Positions 34,546 through 44,799 of a stretch of DNA of 64,000 nucleotides are shown piece by piece (positions within the stretch are counted from its first letter, which is position 1; each line of letters starts with the position of its first letter). The notes beneath the pieces are model-generated. The model was not told where the DNA came from and did not search any database. It saw nothing but the letters and a program-made list of their open reading frames with translations. A program made the position numbers and the translations under genes. Source of the stretch: an uncultured Cellulophaga sp. (GTDB taxonomy: Bacteria; Bacteroidota; Bacteroidia; Flavobacteriales; Flavobacteriaceae); contig CANLIE010000014.1 in the NCBI GenBank assembly GCA_947491225.1, positions 1 to 64,000 on the forward strand, given 5' to 3'.

Positions 34546-35874
34546 TTGATGATAAAGAGAATCTTGTTTGTTATATTGCTTTTCCCGCTTATCTCTGGAG
34601 CGCAAACTTTTGAGTTGCCAGAAGTAAAAAGGTATGAAAAAATAAGTTTTAAGCTTATAAATAATCTTATTGTTGTTCCTGTAAAAGTTAATGGAACTGC
34701 ACTTTCATTTATTCTGGATTCTGGAGTAAGCAAGCCCATATTGTTTAATTTGTCTCAAGACTCTATTGATTTGAAAAATGTTTCGGAAATAAAACTGAAA
34801 GGTTTAGGAGAAGGGGAATCTGTAAAAGCATTGAGCTCTATGGATAATGTTTTTGAACTAAAGTCGATAAAAAACAATAGCCAACAAATTTATGTTGTAT
34901 TGGATAAAGAGCTAAATTTCTCTCCTAAGTTAGGAATTCCAGTGCACGGTATTATTGGTTATGATTTCTTTAAAAATTTTATTGTTGAGGTTAATTATGG
35001 GTCTAAATTCTTAAAAGTATATAATCCTGATAGATACAAATATAAATCAGGAAAAAATATTGAAACACTTAAATTTAAGGTTACAAATAAGAAGGCATAT
35101 GTAACAGCTAAAGCAATTATAAATGAGGATAAAGAAATACCTGTAAAATTATTGTTAGACACAGGAAGTAGTGATGCCGTTTGGCTCTTTGAAAATGAAG
35201 AGGCAGGAATTGCTGTGCCTAATTTAAATTTTAGTGATTTTTTGGGTAAAGGACTAAGTGGGAATATATATGGGCGTCGTACAAAAATAAATCAGTTAAA
35301 CTTAGGTATGTATAAAATTAAAAATACCAAAACAGCATTTCCAGATAGCTCTTCAATAAAAGGGTTAAAAAAAATGGGTGCTAGAAATGGAAGTATAGGA
35401 GGGGAGGTATTAAAAAGGTTTAATTGGGTTATTGATTATCCAAATGAGAAAATTAGTTTAAAAAGGAATAGCAATTATAAAAAACCCTTTTGGTTTAATA
35501 CTAGTGGTATAGGATTGCAGCATAGTGGTATGCGTTATGTTGGTGAGAAGGCTGTGGATAAAGAAAAAACGCTAGGGATTTATAATAAAAAAATGATCTC
35601 CACGAATAATACAGTTCATTTTGATAATGAAATAGTAATTAGTTTAGTGCCTCAAATTGTAATTTCAGACATAAGGGATGATAGTCCTGCAAAATTAGCA
35701 GGGTTAAAGGTAGGTGATGTTATTTTAGCTGTCAACAAAAAAGATGCACATAATTATAAACTACAAGAACTTACTCTTATGGTAGATGATGTGCCTGGTA
35801 AGAAAGTTAGTATATTGATAGAGAGAAGAGGGGAAAGGTTATTGTTTAACCTCAGAATCAAAAAAATATTTTAA
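34546..35874 (+). CDS. Secreted retropepsin-like aspartic protease with PDZ domain
   Basis: A 442-residue protein with a signal peptide (residues 1-19, cleaved after SGA). Two pepsin-like halves carry the motifs FILDSGVSKP (Asp58) and LLLDTGSSDA (Asp205). A C-terminal PDZ domain (about 360-440) has IRDDSPAKLAGLKVGDVILA. Two motifs in one chain mean it need not dimerise. Such proteins are common in Bacteroidetes and are thought to act in the periplasm or at the surface; substrates are unknown. The gene ends at a strong hairpin. Confidence 0.85.
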   Translation: MMIKRILFVILLFPLISGAQTFELPEVKRYEKISFKLINNLIVVPVKVNGTALSFILDSGVSKPILFNLSQDSIDLKNVSEIKLKGLGEGESVKALSSMDNVFELKSIKNNSQQIYVVLDKELNFSPKLGIPVHGIIGYDFFKNFIVEVNYGSKFLKVYNPDRYKYKSGKNIETLKFKVTNKKAYVTAKAIINEDKEIPVKLLLDTGSSDAVWLFENEEAGIAVPNLNFSDFLGKGLSGNIYGRRTKINQLNLGMYKIKNTKTAFPDSSSIKGLKKMGARNGSIGGEVLKRFNWVIDYPNEKISLKRNSNYKKPFWFNTSGIGLQHSGMRYVGEKAVDKEKTLGIYNKKMISTNNTVHFDNEIVISLVPQIVISDIRDDSPAKLAGLKVGDVILAVNKKDAHNYKLQELTLMVDDVPGKKVSILIERRGERLLFNLRIKKIF

Positions 35875-35878
35875 ATAA

Positions 35879-35903
35879 AAAGCGCTCCATCAGGGAGCGC
35901 TTT
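35879..35903. terminator. Terminator between the aspartic protease and DUF1573 genes
   Basis: Perfect 10-bp stem AAAGCGCTCC / GGAGCGCTTT with a 5-base loop between convergent genes. Confidence 0.85.
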
Positions 35904-35927
35904 AAATATATAATAATATATTATTTA

Positions 35928-36326
35928 TTATTGTATTGCTACTTTAGCCTCTATAAGCTCACCTTTTATTTTTAAAACTTTAGTAGGTGTTTCAGCATTA
36001 GATATAACAGTTATTGCTTTTCTAATTGGACCAACGGGTCTTTTAGTGTCATACTTTACTTCAATAATACCAGTTTTGCCAGGCATTATAGGTTCTTCTG
36101 GCTTTTTAGGTATTGTGCAGCCACAGCTAGAGTTTACCTTGCTTATTATTAAAGGGGCATTGCCTGTATTAGTAAATTCAAAAATTCTAACGCCATTGCT
36201 TCCTCTTTCAACTTTACCATAATCTACAGTTTCAGTTTTAAATTCAATTTTAGCCTTCTTTTCTTGAGCATTCAGGTTAAATGCAAGTAGGCTTACAAAT
36301 AATATTAATACTATTTTTTTCATCAT
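35928..36326 (-). CDS. DUF1573 periplasmic protein
   Basis: A 132-residue exported protein with a signal peptide ending in AFNLNAQ. The DUF1573 Ig-like (ASH/MSP-type) domain shows FEFTNTGNAPLIISKVNSSCGCT with its paired cysteines, then PIMPGKTGIIEVKYDTKRPVG. Such proteins are abundant in Bacteroidetes and probably serve as periplasmic binding or scaffold modules. No specific role is established. Confidence 0.88.
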   Translation of the reverse strand: MMKKIVLILFVSLLAFNLNAQEKKAKIEFKTETVDYGKVERGSNGVRIFEFTNTGNAPLIISKVNSSCGCTIPKKPEEPIMPGKTGIIEVKYDTKRPVGPIRKAITVISNAETPTKVLKIKGELIEAKVAIQ

Positions 36327-36345
36327 TTTGGGTTTTGATTAAAGT

Positions 36346-36353
36346 CAAATATA
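36346..36353 (-). promoter_or_regulatory. Probable -7 box of the DUF1573 gene
   Basis: TATATTTG on the minus strand fits TAnnTTTG and lies 19 bp before the start codon. Confidence 0.45.
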
Positions 36354-36452
36354 CAATTTTCAATTCAACCTATAAAATTCTTTGTGTTATGTGATAACGT
36401 TACTTATTTTTGTTTCGTATTCAATGTACTTAAAATATCCCTTAATTTTCTC

Positions 36453-36460
36453 TAATTTTG
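36453..36460 (+). promoter_or_regulatory. Probable -7 box of valS
   Basis: TAATTTTG fits TAnnTTTG, 61 bp before the valS ATG, implying an untranslated leader of about 55 bases. Confidence 0.45.
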
Positions 36461-36521
36461 CGGATTTTATCATCTAAATAAAAGTATTTATTAACAGTTA
36501 AGCAAAAATTATACCAAAAGA

Positions 36522-39155
36522 ATGGAAATAGCATCTAAATACAATTCACAAAATTCTGAAAACCGTTGGTATAACTATTGGTTAGAGCATAAATATTTTC
36601 ATTCTACTCCAGATGATAGAGAGCCCTATACTATTGTAATTCCACCGCCAAATGTTACTGGAGTTTTACATATGGGACATATGTTAAATAATACAATACA
36701 AGATGTTTTAATACGTAGAGCCCGTTTGCAAGGTAAAAATGCTTGTTGGGTTCCAGGTACAGACCACGCATCTATTGCTACCGAAGCAAAAGTCGTTGCA
36801 AAGTTAAAAGAACAAGGTATAAATAAAGCAGATTTATCTAGAGAAGAGTTTTTAAAACACGCTTGGGATTGGACAGAAGATTACGGAGGTGTTATTTTAG
36901 ATCAGCTTAAAAAATTAGGCTGTTCTTGTGACTGGGAGCGTACTTCTTTTACAATGGATGACCATATGTCTAAATCTGTAATAAAAGTATTTGTAGATCT
37001 TTATAATAAGGGTAAAATATACAGAGGTTACCGTATGGTAAACTGGGATCCAGAGGCACAAACTACTTTGTCTGACGAAGAGGTAATATATGAAGAAAAA
37101 CAAGGAAACCTTTATTATATAAAATATAAAATAGAAGGTTCTAATGATACATTAACCATTGCAACCACTCGCCCTGAAACTATTTTTGGAGATACTGCAA
37201 TATGTATAAACCCTAATGATGAACGTTTTACACATTTAAAAGGTAAAAAAGCAATAGTGCCTATAGCAAATAGAGTTATACCTATTATAGAAGATGAGTA
37301 TGTAGATATTGAGTTTGGTACAGGATGTTTAAAAGTTACACCAGCACATGATGTAAATGATAAAAATCTTGGAGATAAACATAACCTAGATGTTATAGAC
37401 ATATTTAATGCAGATGCAAGCTTAAATAGTTTTGGTTTACACTATCAAGGTAAAGATAGATTTCTTGTGCGTAAAGAAATTTCTAAAGAGTTAGAGGAAA
37501 AAGGTTTTTTAATTAAGACGGAACAACATTTAAATAAAGTTGGTACATCAGAGCGTACTAAGGCAGTTATAGAACCAAGATTATCAGATCAGTGGTTTTT
37601 AAAGATGGAAGAGTTGGCTAAGCCAGCCATAGAAGCTGTTCTTGGTGAGAATGCTGAGGTTAAATTGTTTCCTAAAAAGTTTGAAAACACATACCGTCAC
37701 TGGATGGAAAATATCCGTGATTGGAATATTTCTCGTCAATTATGGTGGGGACAACAAATACCTGCTTATTATTTTGGTGATGGTGCTGATGATTTTGTTG
37801 TAGCAGAAAACAAAGAAAATGCTTTAAAATTAGCTCAAGAAAAATCAGGAAACACTACCTTAAAAATGGAAGACCTTCGTCAAGATGAAGATGCATTGGA
37901 TACTTGGTTCTCTTCTTGGTTGTGGCCAATGAGTGTTTTTAATGGTATTCTAGAACCAGAAAACGAAGAAATTAAATATTATTACCCAACCAATGATTTA
38001 GTTACAGGTCCAGACATTTTATTTTTCTGGGTTGCCCGTATGATAGTTGCTGGGTACGAATATAAAAATCAAAAACCTTTTGAGAATGTTTATTTAACCG
38101 GTTTAGTTAGGGATAAACAAAGACGTAAAATGTCTAAATCTTTAGGTAATTCCCCAGATGCATTAAAATTAATTGAAGAGTATGGAGCAGATGGTGTTAG
38201 AGTAGGGCTTTTATTAAGTTCTGCTGCTGGTAACGATTTAATGTTTGATGAAGCTCTTTGTCAGCAAGGAAAAAACTTTGCTAATAAAATATGGAATGGC
38301 TTTAGATTAATAAAAGGTTGGGAAATTGCTGACTTATCACAACCAGAAGCTTCTAAAGTTGGATTAGAGTGGTATAATGCTAAGTTTAATAAAACATTAG
38401 TAGAGATTGAAGATCATTTTAGTAAATACCGTATTTCAGATGCTTTAATGTCTATTTATAAATTGGTTTGGGATGATTATAGCTCTTGGTTGCTAGAAAT
38501 AGTAAAGCCAGCATACCAACAGCCAATAGATAGAACAACATACAATGCCTTAATTTCTGTTTTTGAAGAGAATTTAAAATTATTACATCCATTTATGCCA
38601 TTCTTAACAGAAGAAGTATGGCAGCATATTACAGACCGTACTCCAGAGCAAGCTTTGGTTATTGCACAATGGCCAATACAACAAAAAGTAGATGAAGCCA
38701 TTATTTCTAATTTTGATTTTGCTGCTGAGGTTATTTCAGGAATTAGAAATATAAGAAAAGAGAAAAATATTCCTATGAAAGAAGCTTTAGAGTTATCTGT
38801 GTTAGATACAGAGAGTGTTTCTAAGGACTGGGATGTAATTATCTCTAAGCTGACTAACGTTTCTTCAATTTCTTACACAGATGTGGCTTTAGACAGTGCT
38901 CTTTCCTTTAGAGTTAAATCTAATGAGTATTTTATTCCAATGGTTGGCGCTATTGATATAGAGGCTGAGATAAAAAAAATAGAAGAGGAGTTAAAATACA
39001 CCAAAGGTTTTTTAATTTCTGTACAAAAAAAATTAAGTAATGAGCGTTTTGTAAGCAATGCTCCAGATAAGGTAATAGAAATAGAACGTAACAAACAAGC
39101 TGATGCAGAAGCTAAAATAGAAACATTGGAAAAAAGTCTAAGAGGATTACAATAA
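36522..39155 (+). CDS. valS: Valyl-tRNA synthetase
   Basis: An 877-residue class I synthetase. The ATP site motifs are H50-M-G-H53 in [11 protein letters not shown] and K536-MSKS in [12 protein letters not shown]. The editing domain (about 190-340) has the [10 protein letters not shown] stretch. A C-terminal coiled-coil arm (about 810-875) is typical of ValRS. The N-terminus [14 protein letters not shown] fits the family. Full length, single gene with its own promoter-like box and terminator. Confidence 0.96.
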   Translation: MEIASKYNSQNSENRWYNYWLEHKYFHSTPDDREPYTIVIPPPNVTGVLHMGHMLNNTIQDVLIRRARLQGKNACWVPGTDHASIATEAKVVAKLKEQGINKADLSREEFLKHAWDWTEDYGGVILDQLKKLGCSCDWERTSFTMDDHMSKSVIKVFVDLYNKGKIYRGYRMVNWDPEAQTTLSDEEVIYEEKQGNLYYIKYKIEGSNDTLTIATTRPETIFGDTAICINPNDERFTHLKGKKAIVPIANRVIPIIEDEYVDIEFGTGCLKVTPAHDVNDKNLGDKHNLDVIDIFNADASLNSFGLHYQGKDRFLVRKEISKELEEKGFLIKTEQHLNKVGTSERTKAVIEPRLSDQWFLKMEELAKPAIEAVLGENAEVKLFPKKFENTYRHWMENIRDWNISRQLWWGQQIPAYYFGDGADDFVVAENKENALKLAQEKSGNTTLKMEDLRQDEDALDTWFSSWLWPMSVFNGILEPENEEIKYYYPTNDLVTGPDILFFWVARMIVAGYEYKNQKPFENVYLTGLVRDKQRRKMSKSLGNSPDALKLIEEYGADGVRVGLLLSSAAGNDLMFDEALCQQGKNFANKIWNGFRLIKGWEIADLSQPEASKVGLEWYNAKFNKTLVEIEDHFSKYRISDALMSIYKLVWDDYSSWLLEIVKPAYQQPIDRTTYNALISVFEENLKLLHPFMPFLTEEVWQHITDRTPEQALVIAQWPIQQKVDEAIISNFDFAAEVISGIRNIRKEKNIPMKEALELSVLDTESVSKDWDVIISKLTNVSSISYTDVALDSALSFRVKSNEYFIPMVGAIDIEAEIKKIEEELKYTKGFLISVQKKLSNERFVSNAPDKVIEIERNKQADAEAKIETLEKSLRGLQ

Positions 39156-39181
39156 TCTTTTTAATAATACATACATAAAGT

Positions 39182-39211
39182 AAAAAGCTACTCTAATTTA
39201 GAATAGCTTTT
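39182..39211 (+). terminator. Terminator of valS
   Basis: Stem AAAAAGCTACTCT with AGAATAGCTTTTT (12 of 13 pairs) ending in a T-run, 26 bp after the stop. Confidence 0.8.
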
Positions 39212-39271
39212 TTTATTTATTATAATTCCTTGTATTGTATGTGTTAAAAGTAAAGAGCAAAGAAGGTAATT

Positions 39272-39574
39272 TTACTTATTTCTTATTTCTTTATTGACCA
39301 ATTCTATATAATTTTTCATAGCTTGTTTTGGTCCCTGATTTTTAGCTTGAATTAAAGCATTTGCTTTAAAAGCATTAATAAGTGGTGTTTTACTACCAGG
39401 GTTATCAAAGTTTTTGTGTGCTATACGATAATAAGCATAGAGTTTTAAAAGTAAATCTGCTGGAAGTGGATCTGTGTATTTATTAACAAAATTCACAGAC
39501 TCCAAAAATTTTATATGCAGTTTATCATCTTTCATTAGAGCTTGGCATTGTTGCAATACAGGTTTTAGCTCCAA
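39272..39574 (-). CDS. Acyl-CoA-binding protein
   Basis: A 100-residue four-helix ACBP. The family shows KLYAYYRIAHKNFDNPGS, here with the usual KLYAYYKQ-type block and a C-terminal AMKNYIELV in place of the WDAW-type segment, so it is a divergent form. ACBPs carry long-chain acyl-CoA in the cytosol. Its start overlaps the end of psd by 50 bases, and it closes a phospholipid-related operon, which fits a role in acyl supply. Confidence 0.75.
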   Translation of the reverse strand: MELKPVLQQCQALMKDDKLHIKFLESVNFVNKYTDPLPADLLLKLYAYYRIAHKNFDNPGSKTPLINAFKANALIQAKNQGPKQAMKNYIELVNKEIRNK

Positions 39575-40193
39575 CTACTTTTTGGTTAAGTTTTACAGTT
39601 ATAGTGCTATCTAGTGGTAAGTATAAATCTACCCTAGATCCAAATTTAATGAAGCCTGCATCATCTCCTTGTTGAACATTGTCGCCAACCTCTGCGTAAT
39701 TTACAATTCGCTTGGCTAAGGCGCCAGCAATTTGTCTATATAAGATATCCCCAAATTTAGGAGTGTTTATGACCACAGTTGTGCGTTCGTTTTCAGTACT
39801 TGCTTTGGGGTGCCATGCAACTAAATATTTTCCGGGATGGTATTTTGAGTATTTTATTACTCCACTAGCTGCATATCTTGTTACATGTACATTAATGGGA
39901 GACATAAAAATAGAGACTTGTTTTCGTTTACCTTTAAAGTATTCTGTTTCTTCTACCTCTTCAATTACAACAACTTTTCCATCTACAGGTGCTAAAATAT
40001 CATTAAAACTTTTTATAGTCTTCCTAGTAGGATTTCTAAAAAATTGTAAAATAAGTATTAAAAATACCAAAGCGCCTACTTGTAATATCCATTTTAACCA
40101 GTTTATGTTAATAAATTGTTCAGATAATAAAACAATAGCAATGATTAATATAAATGTAATAGTTATGATTTTTTGTCCCTCTTTATGAAACAT
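39525..40193 (-). CDS. psd: Phosphatidylserine decarboxylase proenzyme
   Basis: A 222-residue archaeal/short-type Psd. Two membrane segments near residues 10-45 anchor it. The block SIFMSPINVHVTRYAASG and the C-terminal self-cleavage site FIKFGSRVDLYLP (cut between Gly and Ser, giving the pyruvoyl group) are clear. It converts phosphatidylserine to phosphatidylethanolamine. The gene overlaps cdsA by 11 bases upstream and the ACBP gene by 50 bases downstream, so the three are tightly coupled. Confidence 0.93.
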   Translation of the reverse strand: MFHKEGQKIITITFILIIAIVLLSEQFININWLKWILQVGALVFLILILQFFRNPTRKTIKSFNDILAPVDGKVVVIEEVEETEYFKGKRKQVSIFMSPINVHVTRYAASGVIKYSKYHPGKYLVAWHPKASTENERTTVVINTPKFGDILYRQIAGALAKRIVNYAEVGDNVQQGDDAGFIKFGSRVDLYLPLDSTITVKLNQKVVGAKTCIATMPSSNER

Positions 40194-40986
40194 AAGAAAA
40201 TATAATTAAAGTTAAAAATGCAAATGGAGCAGCAAACACAAGGCTATCTAGTCTATCCCAAATACCACCGTGTCCTGGTAATATAGCGCCACTGTCTTTT
40301 ACATTGGCTTTTCTTTTAAATTTAGATTCTATTAAGTCACCTAAATTTCCAGTTATGACTACAACTGTAGCTAATATTAGCCATTGTATTATAGTTAGGT
40401 TTGTTTCGTATTTAGAAATAATATATGCTGCAATTAAGGAAAAAAATAAGCCACCTAAAGATCCTTCTATTGTTTTTTTTGGGGATACAGAAGGAAACAA
40501 TTTAGTGTGTCCAATACTTTTTCCAACAAAATATGCAAAACTATCATTTACCCAAATTAATATAAATATCCCCATTATTAAAATTTTTTCAAAACCACCA
40601 CTTCTATATGGAATCATAGTTAAAAAAATACAACCACCACCAAGAAAAAAAAGACCAATTAGGAATTTTTCAATAGGATTAAAAATGTATTCTCTTTTTA
40701 AAAACAAAAATAATAATAAGAATATATTTGTTATAAGTGTAAGAATTAATAGGGAGTTAATAATCCACTCATCTTCAATAAGATAAATATAGCTCCACCA
40801 AAGCGCTAAATAGGCAACAAAAATATAATAACCTTTAAGTTTAACAATGCGTTTATATTCAAACAAGCATGCTAAGCCAAATGCCATAAATAAAAAATCG
40901 AACGCATCCGAATTTAAAAATACAGCTGATAATAAAAGCACTACATAAATAACGCCAGTGATAGATCTTTTAAAAATTTCTTTCAT
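40183..40986 (-). CDS. cdsA: Phosphatidate cytidylyltransferase
   Basis: A 267-residue multi-pass membrane enzyme that makes CDP-diacylglycerol from phosphatidate and CTP. Several hydrophobic helices are visible, and the C-terminal CDS signature is clear: SKFKRKANVKDSGAILPGHGGIWDRLDSLVFAAP. It starts two bases after the LUD gene, and psd follows, giving successive steps of phosphatidylethanolamine synthesis. The PS synthase gene is not in the window. Confidence 0.94.
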   Translation of the reverse strand: MKEIFKRSITGVIYVVLLLSAVFLNSDAFDFLFMAFGLACLFEYKRIVKLKGYYIFVAYLALWWSYIYLIEDEWIINSLLILTLITNIFLLLFLFLKREYIFNPIEKFLIGLFFLGGGCIFLTMIPYRSGGFEKILIMGIFILIWVNDSFAYFVGKSIGHTKLFPSVSPKKTIEGSLGGLFFSLIAAYIISKYETNLTIIQWLILATVVVITGNLGDLIESKFKRKANVKDSGAILPGHGGIWDRLDSLVFAAPFAFLTLIIFSYVS

Positions 40987-40988
40987 AC

Positions 40989-41594
40989 TTATAAATCTTC
41001 CATCAAGATAAGATATAAGTTTTTAGAGGTGCTACCATAAGACAAAAAATCTTCTTCTTTTATATTAGATCGAAAATGTTTTATGGTAGTTATGTTTGCT
41101 GGAATACTTCCTTGATATTTCTTTTTTATGCTTTTTAGCCCATCACCTAATGATGAGGTTAATTGGCTTGTAGTGGCATAAACTATAAAATTGTCTGGTA
41201 ACTCATTCATCTTTTTTTCCTTTAATTGATTGGATGAAATAAGTATGGATCCGTTTTGAGCTATAAGGTGCTCACAGGTGGTAAAAAAGACAGTACTTTT
41301 TTGAATAGATTTTGAAAACTTAATATGTTTAGAAAATTTTTCTTCTAGTTTATGGTCTATTGAAAAAAAAGAACAGTCTTTCCAATTGTTTTCTTCAACA
41401 ATGTTTTTTAGTGCAAAAGAAACTTCTTCAAAAGAATCGCAGTACAAAAACTTACCACCATTCTTTTTAAAATAAATGGTAAACTTTTCGTCTATTGGCA
41501 AATTAAGTTCTGGCATATGAACACCACGATTTTTTTCGGGTATATGAGAACTCTTTTTTTTACCTCCTCCAAAAAGTTTACCAAATATGCTCAT
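40989..41594 (-). CDS. LUD-domain protein (LutC/YkgG-like)
   Basis: A 201-residue protein of the LUD family. Seen are STVFFTTCEHLIAQNGSILISS and the late IVYATTSQLTSSLGDGLKSI, in the usual order of LutC-like proteins. LutC belongs to a lactate-oxidation complex, but stand-alone copies next to ftsH and cdsA are common in flavobacteria, and their role is not known. An N-terminal Gly/Lys-rich stretch (FGKLFGGGKKKSSH) precedes the domain. Confidence 0.75.
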   Translation of the reverse strand: MSIFGKLFGGGKKKSSHIPEKNRGVHMPELNLPIDEKFTIYFKKNGGKFLYCDSFEEVSFALKNIVEENNWKDCSFFSIDHKLEEKFSKHIKFSKSIQKSTVFFTTCEHLIAQNGSILISSNQLKEKKMNELPDNFIVYATTSQLTSSLGDGLKSIKKKYQGSIPANITTIKHFRSNIKEEDFLSYGSTSKNLYLILMEDL

Positions 41595-41616
41595 TTAAAA
41601 CTTTAAAAATTATTTT

Positions 41617-43590
41617 TTATCCTTCTTCAGAATTTGGAGCTTCTTTTTTTGCTTCCTCTATTTCTTCAGCTATATCCTTTTCAAAAAGTCTTTTTCCAAA
41701 AATCTTTTCTAAATCATCTTTAAAGATAACTTCTTTTTCCAATAAACGTTCAGCTAACTCAGTAAGTTTATCTTTGTTTTTTTCTAAAAGCTCTACAGCT
41801 CTTTTATATTGTTCTTCAATTATGCTAGAAATTTCTTCATCAATTGTACGTGCTGTTTCTTCACTATATGGTTTAGAGAACCCATACTCATTTTGCCCTG
41901 AGGAATCATAGTATGTAAGGTTACCTATTTTATTATTTAAGCCATATATGGTTACCATAGCTCTTGCTTGTTTGGTCACTTTTTCTAAGTCACTTAAAGC
42001 TCCAGTTGAAATTTGGTTGAAGATTACTTTCTCTGCAGCACGCCCACCTAATGTTGCACACATTTCATCTTGCATTTGTTGTGGACGAACAATTAAACGT
42101 TCTTCTGGTAAATACCAAGCTGCTCCTAAAGATTGTCCTCTAGGCACAATGGTTACCTTTACTAGTGGTGCAGCATGTTCAAGCATCCAGCTTACAGTTG
42201 CATGGCCAGCTTCATGGAAGGCTATGGTTTTTTTCTCGTCAGGAGTAATTATTTTGTTTTTCTTTTCTAAACCACCAACAATCCTATCTACTGCATCTAA
42301 GAAATCTTGTTTGTTAACCGCCTTCTTTTCTTTACGAGCCGCAATTAGAGCTGCTTCATTACAAACATTTGCGATATCTGCACCAGAAAAACCAGGAGTC
42401 TGTTTTGCTAAGAAATCTAAGTCAAGTGTTTCAGCAGTTTTAAGTGGTTTAACATGAACTTCAAAAATTTCTCTACGTTCTCTAATGTCTGGTAGGTCTA
42501 CGTATATTTGCCTGTCAAACCTTCCAGCTCTCATTAATGCTTTATCTAAAACATCTGCACGGTTAGTGGCTGCCAAAACAATAACATTTGTATTGGTTCC
42601 AAAACCATCCATTTCTGTTAGTAATTGGTTAAGTGTATTTTCTCTTTCATCATTAGAGCCAGTTATATTGTTTTTTCCACGAGCTCTACCAATGGCATCA
42701 ATCTCATCTATAAATATAATTGCTGGAGACTTATCTTTGGCTTGTTTAAATAAATCACGTACCCTAGAAGCACCAACGCCAACAAACATTTCAACAAAAT
42801 CTGATCCAGATAAGGAAAAGAAAGGAACTTTAGCTTCACCAGCAACAGCTTTTGCAAGTAAAGTTTTACCTGTACCTGGAGGCCCTACCAATAATGCTCC
42901 TTTAGGTATTTTACCTCCTAAAGAAGTATATTTTTCAGGGTTTCTAAGAAATTCAACAATTTCCTCTACTTCTTCTTTAGCTCCTTCTAAACCTGCAACA
43001 TCTTTAAAAGAGGTACGCGTATCCGTTTTTTCATCAAAAAGTTTTGCTTTGGATTTTCCAATATTGAATATTTGTCCGCCAGCGCCACCGCCAGCACCAC
43101 CAGACATCCTGCGCATCATAAAAATCCAAATGCCTATAATTAATATAAATGGTAATAATGTAAATAAAAGGTTTTCAAAAGTATTGGATTCTTTTTCACT
43201 ATCTATTACGGTATCTACATTGTTTTCTTTTACAGCTTCTTGAATATTATTTACAAATATATCAGTAGATGCATAGTTAACAATATAGCTAGGCGTTTGT
43301 CCTGGGTTTAGAGAAAAACTAGGTTTAGAAACAGCCTTATGCTCTTCCTTAGCTAATGCTTCTGGTGTTAAGTAAACTTTTGCATATCCTGCATTAGATA
43401 TAATCATTACTTTTTTTACATCACCATTTTTAACGTACTCTAATAAATCTGATGTTGTTCTTTTACTTGTAGTGGATAAGCCATCACTATTTAAAAACTG
43501 AAACCCAATTATTAATGCTACTAAGATTCCATATATCCACCAAGAGTTAAATTTTGGTTTAGTAGGTTTTGTATTATTGTCTTTTGCCAT
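41617..43590 (-). CDS. ftsH: ATP-dependent zinc metalloprotease FtsH
   Basis: A 657-residue membrane AAA protease. Two membrane helices (about 17-33 and 142-160) enclose a periplasmic domain. The AAA part shows Walker A GPPGTGKT (236-243), Walker B IIFIDEID and the second region of homology. The peptidase site HEAGH starts at His459. FtsH removes damaged membrane proteins and controls short-lived regulators. The gene sits 9 bp after rsfS, and cdsA and psd follow, linking it to membrane upkeep. Confidence 0.96.
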   Translation of the reverse strand: MAKDNNTKPTKPKFNSWWIYGILVALIIGFQFLNSDGLSTTSKRTTSDLLEYVKNGDVKKVMIISNAGYAKVYLTPEALAKEEHKAVSKPSFSLNPGQTPSYIVNYASTDIFVNNIQEAVKENNVDTVIDSEKESNTFENLLFTLLPFILIIGIWIFMMRRMSGGAGGGAGGQIFNIGKSKAKLFDEKTDTRTSFKDVAGLEGAKEEVEEIVEFLRNPEKYTSLGGKIPKGALLVGPPGTGKTLLAKAVAGEAKVPFFSLSGSDFVEMFVGVGASRVRDLFKQAKDKSPAIIFIDEIDAIGRARGKNNITGSNDERENTLNQLLTEMDGFGTNTNVIVLAATNRADVLDKALMRAGRFDRQIYVDLPDIRERREIFEVHVKPLKTAETLDLDFLAKQTPGFSGADIANVCNEAALIAARKEKKAVNKQDFLDAVDRIVGGLEKKNKIITPDEKKTIAFHEAGHATVSWMLEHAAPLVKVTIVPRGQSLGAAWYLPEERLIVRPQQMQDEMCATLGGRAAEKVIFNQISTGALSDLEKVTKQARAMVTIYGLNNKIGNLTYYDSSGQNEYGFSKPYSEETARTIDEEISSIIEEQYKRAVELLEKNKDKLTELAERLLEKEVIFKDDLEKIFGKRLFEKDIAEEIEEAKKEAPNSEEG

Positions 43591-43599
43591 TTTTATTTT

Positions 43600-43977
43600 T
43601 TACTGGTTATAACTACTTTCTATTGCTGTTACCTTAGCATCTCCCCAAAGACCTTCTATGTCATAAAAATCCCTTATTTGTTTTTGGAAGACGTGAACTA
43701 CAATGTTAACGTAGTCTAATAAAACCCATTCCGAGTTATCTAATCCTTCTATATGCCATGGCTTGTCTTGTATGGCTTTACTTACTGTTTTTTGGATTGA
43801 ATTTACAATTGCACTTACATGTGTATTGGAAGTACCGTTACATACTATAAAATAGTCACATACTGTGTTTTCTATATCCCTAAGATCTAGTAAATTTATA
43901 TCGTGTCCTTTAACTTCTTCTATTCCTTGTAAAATTAAAGCAATTAGCTCATCTGCACTAGCTTTCTTTTTTTGCAT
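43600..43977 (-). CDS. rsfS: Ribosomal silencing factor RsfS
   Basis: A 125-residue RsfS (Iojap/YbeB) with signs such as DYFIVCNGTSNTHVSAI and WVLLDYVNIVVHVFQKQIRDFY. It binds ribosomal protein L14 and blocks subunit joining when nutrients are low. First gene of the ftsH operon, with a promoter-like box upstream. Confidence 0.93.
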   Translation of the reverse strand: MQKKKASADELIALILQGIEEVKGHDINLLDLRDIENTVCDYFIVCNGTSNTHVSAIVNSIQKTVSKAIQDKPWHIEGLDNSEWVLLDYVNIVVHVFQKQIRDFYDIEGLWGDAKVTAIESSYNQ

Positions 43978-43996
43978 TCAAAAATTTTATATTGTA

Positions 43997-44004
43997 CAAA
44001 GTTA
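43997..44004 (-). promoter_or_regulatory. Probable -7 box of the rsfS-ftsH operon
   Basis: TAACTTTG on the minus strand fits TAnnTTTG, 19 bp before the rsfS start. Confidence 0.45.
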
Positions 44005-44070
44005 TTGTTTTTTTGTTTTTTTAACTATAGTTTTTAACATAAGATTACATTATATTGAAATAAACTACTT

Positions 44071-44799
44071 ATGCAGATAATCAAACTTAATGCCACCAAC
44101 TCTACAAACGAACATTTAAAGCGATTGTTGTTGGAGGAAAATATAGAAAATTTTACTGTAGTTGTTGCGGAAAAACAATTGAAGGGTCGGGGTCAAATGG
44201 GCGCCGAATGGTTGTCTGAATATGGTAAAAATTTGACTTTTAGTGTTTTATGTAAAAATAATTACCTAGAGGTTAAAGATCAGTTTAGATTAAATATGTG
44301 TGTGTCATTGGCTATTTATAAGGCTTTAAGTGGCCTTGGTATTCAAGGATTGTCTGTAAAGTGGCCAAATGACATTTTGTCAGCTAATTCCAAAATATGT
44401 GGAATTCTAATAGAAAATATCTTATCTGGCAGAAAAATACAGTCGTCAATTATTGGAATTGGGCTTAACGTTAATCAAGTTTCATTTACGAATCTTCCTA
44501 ATGTGTCTTCCTTGAAACTATTAAAAGGAGTAACATTTAACTTAGATGAAGTTTTAAACCTTATTCTAGAAAGCCTTAAAAAATGCGTAGTTATAGATTT
44601 TTTACAGAATGGTAGTTTAGCTAAGCAGTATGAAGAAGTATTGTTTAGACGTCACAAACCATCTACCTTTAAAAATAGTAATGATGAGTTTTTTATGGGA
44701 TTTATACAAGGTATTTCCTCTAGTGGAAAACTTATTGTTATGCTAGAGGATAATCTTTTAAAAGAATTTGATTTAAAAGAAATACGTTTGTTATACTAA
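44071..44799 (+). CDS. birA: Biotin--[acetyl-CoA-carboxylase] ligase
   Basis: A 242-residue catalytic-type BirA that activates biotin and attaches it to carrier proteins. Motifs: NSTNEHLKRL, KGRGQMGAEWLSEYGKNLTFS (biotin-AMP loop, with G-R-G in place), and VKWPNDILS. SGRKIQSSIIGIGLNVNQ follows. No N-terminal DNA-binding domain, so it is not a repressor. Divergent from rsfS; its stop overlaps the convergent SRPBCC gene by 4 bases. Confidence 0.92.
   Translation: MQIIKLNATNSTNEHLKRLLLEENIENFTVVVAEKQLKGRGQMGAEWLSEYGKNLTFSVLCKNNYLEVKDQFRLNMCVSLAIYKALSGLGIQGLSVKWPNDILSANSKICGILIENILSGRKIQSSIIGIGLNVNQVSFTNLPNVSSLKLLKGVTFNLDEVLNLILESLKKCVVIDFLQNGSLAKQYEEVLFRRHKPSTFKNSNDEFFMGFIQGISSSGKLIVMLEDNLLKEFDLKEIRLLY

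Noticed and set aside
42485-43243. Long antisense open frame of 252 codons opposite ftsH
   Set aside because: Shadow of ftsH codon usage; low-complexity Ser/Thr/Pro product without domain features.
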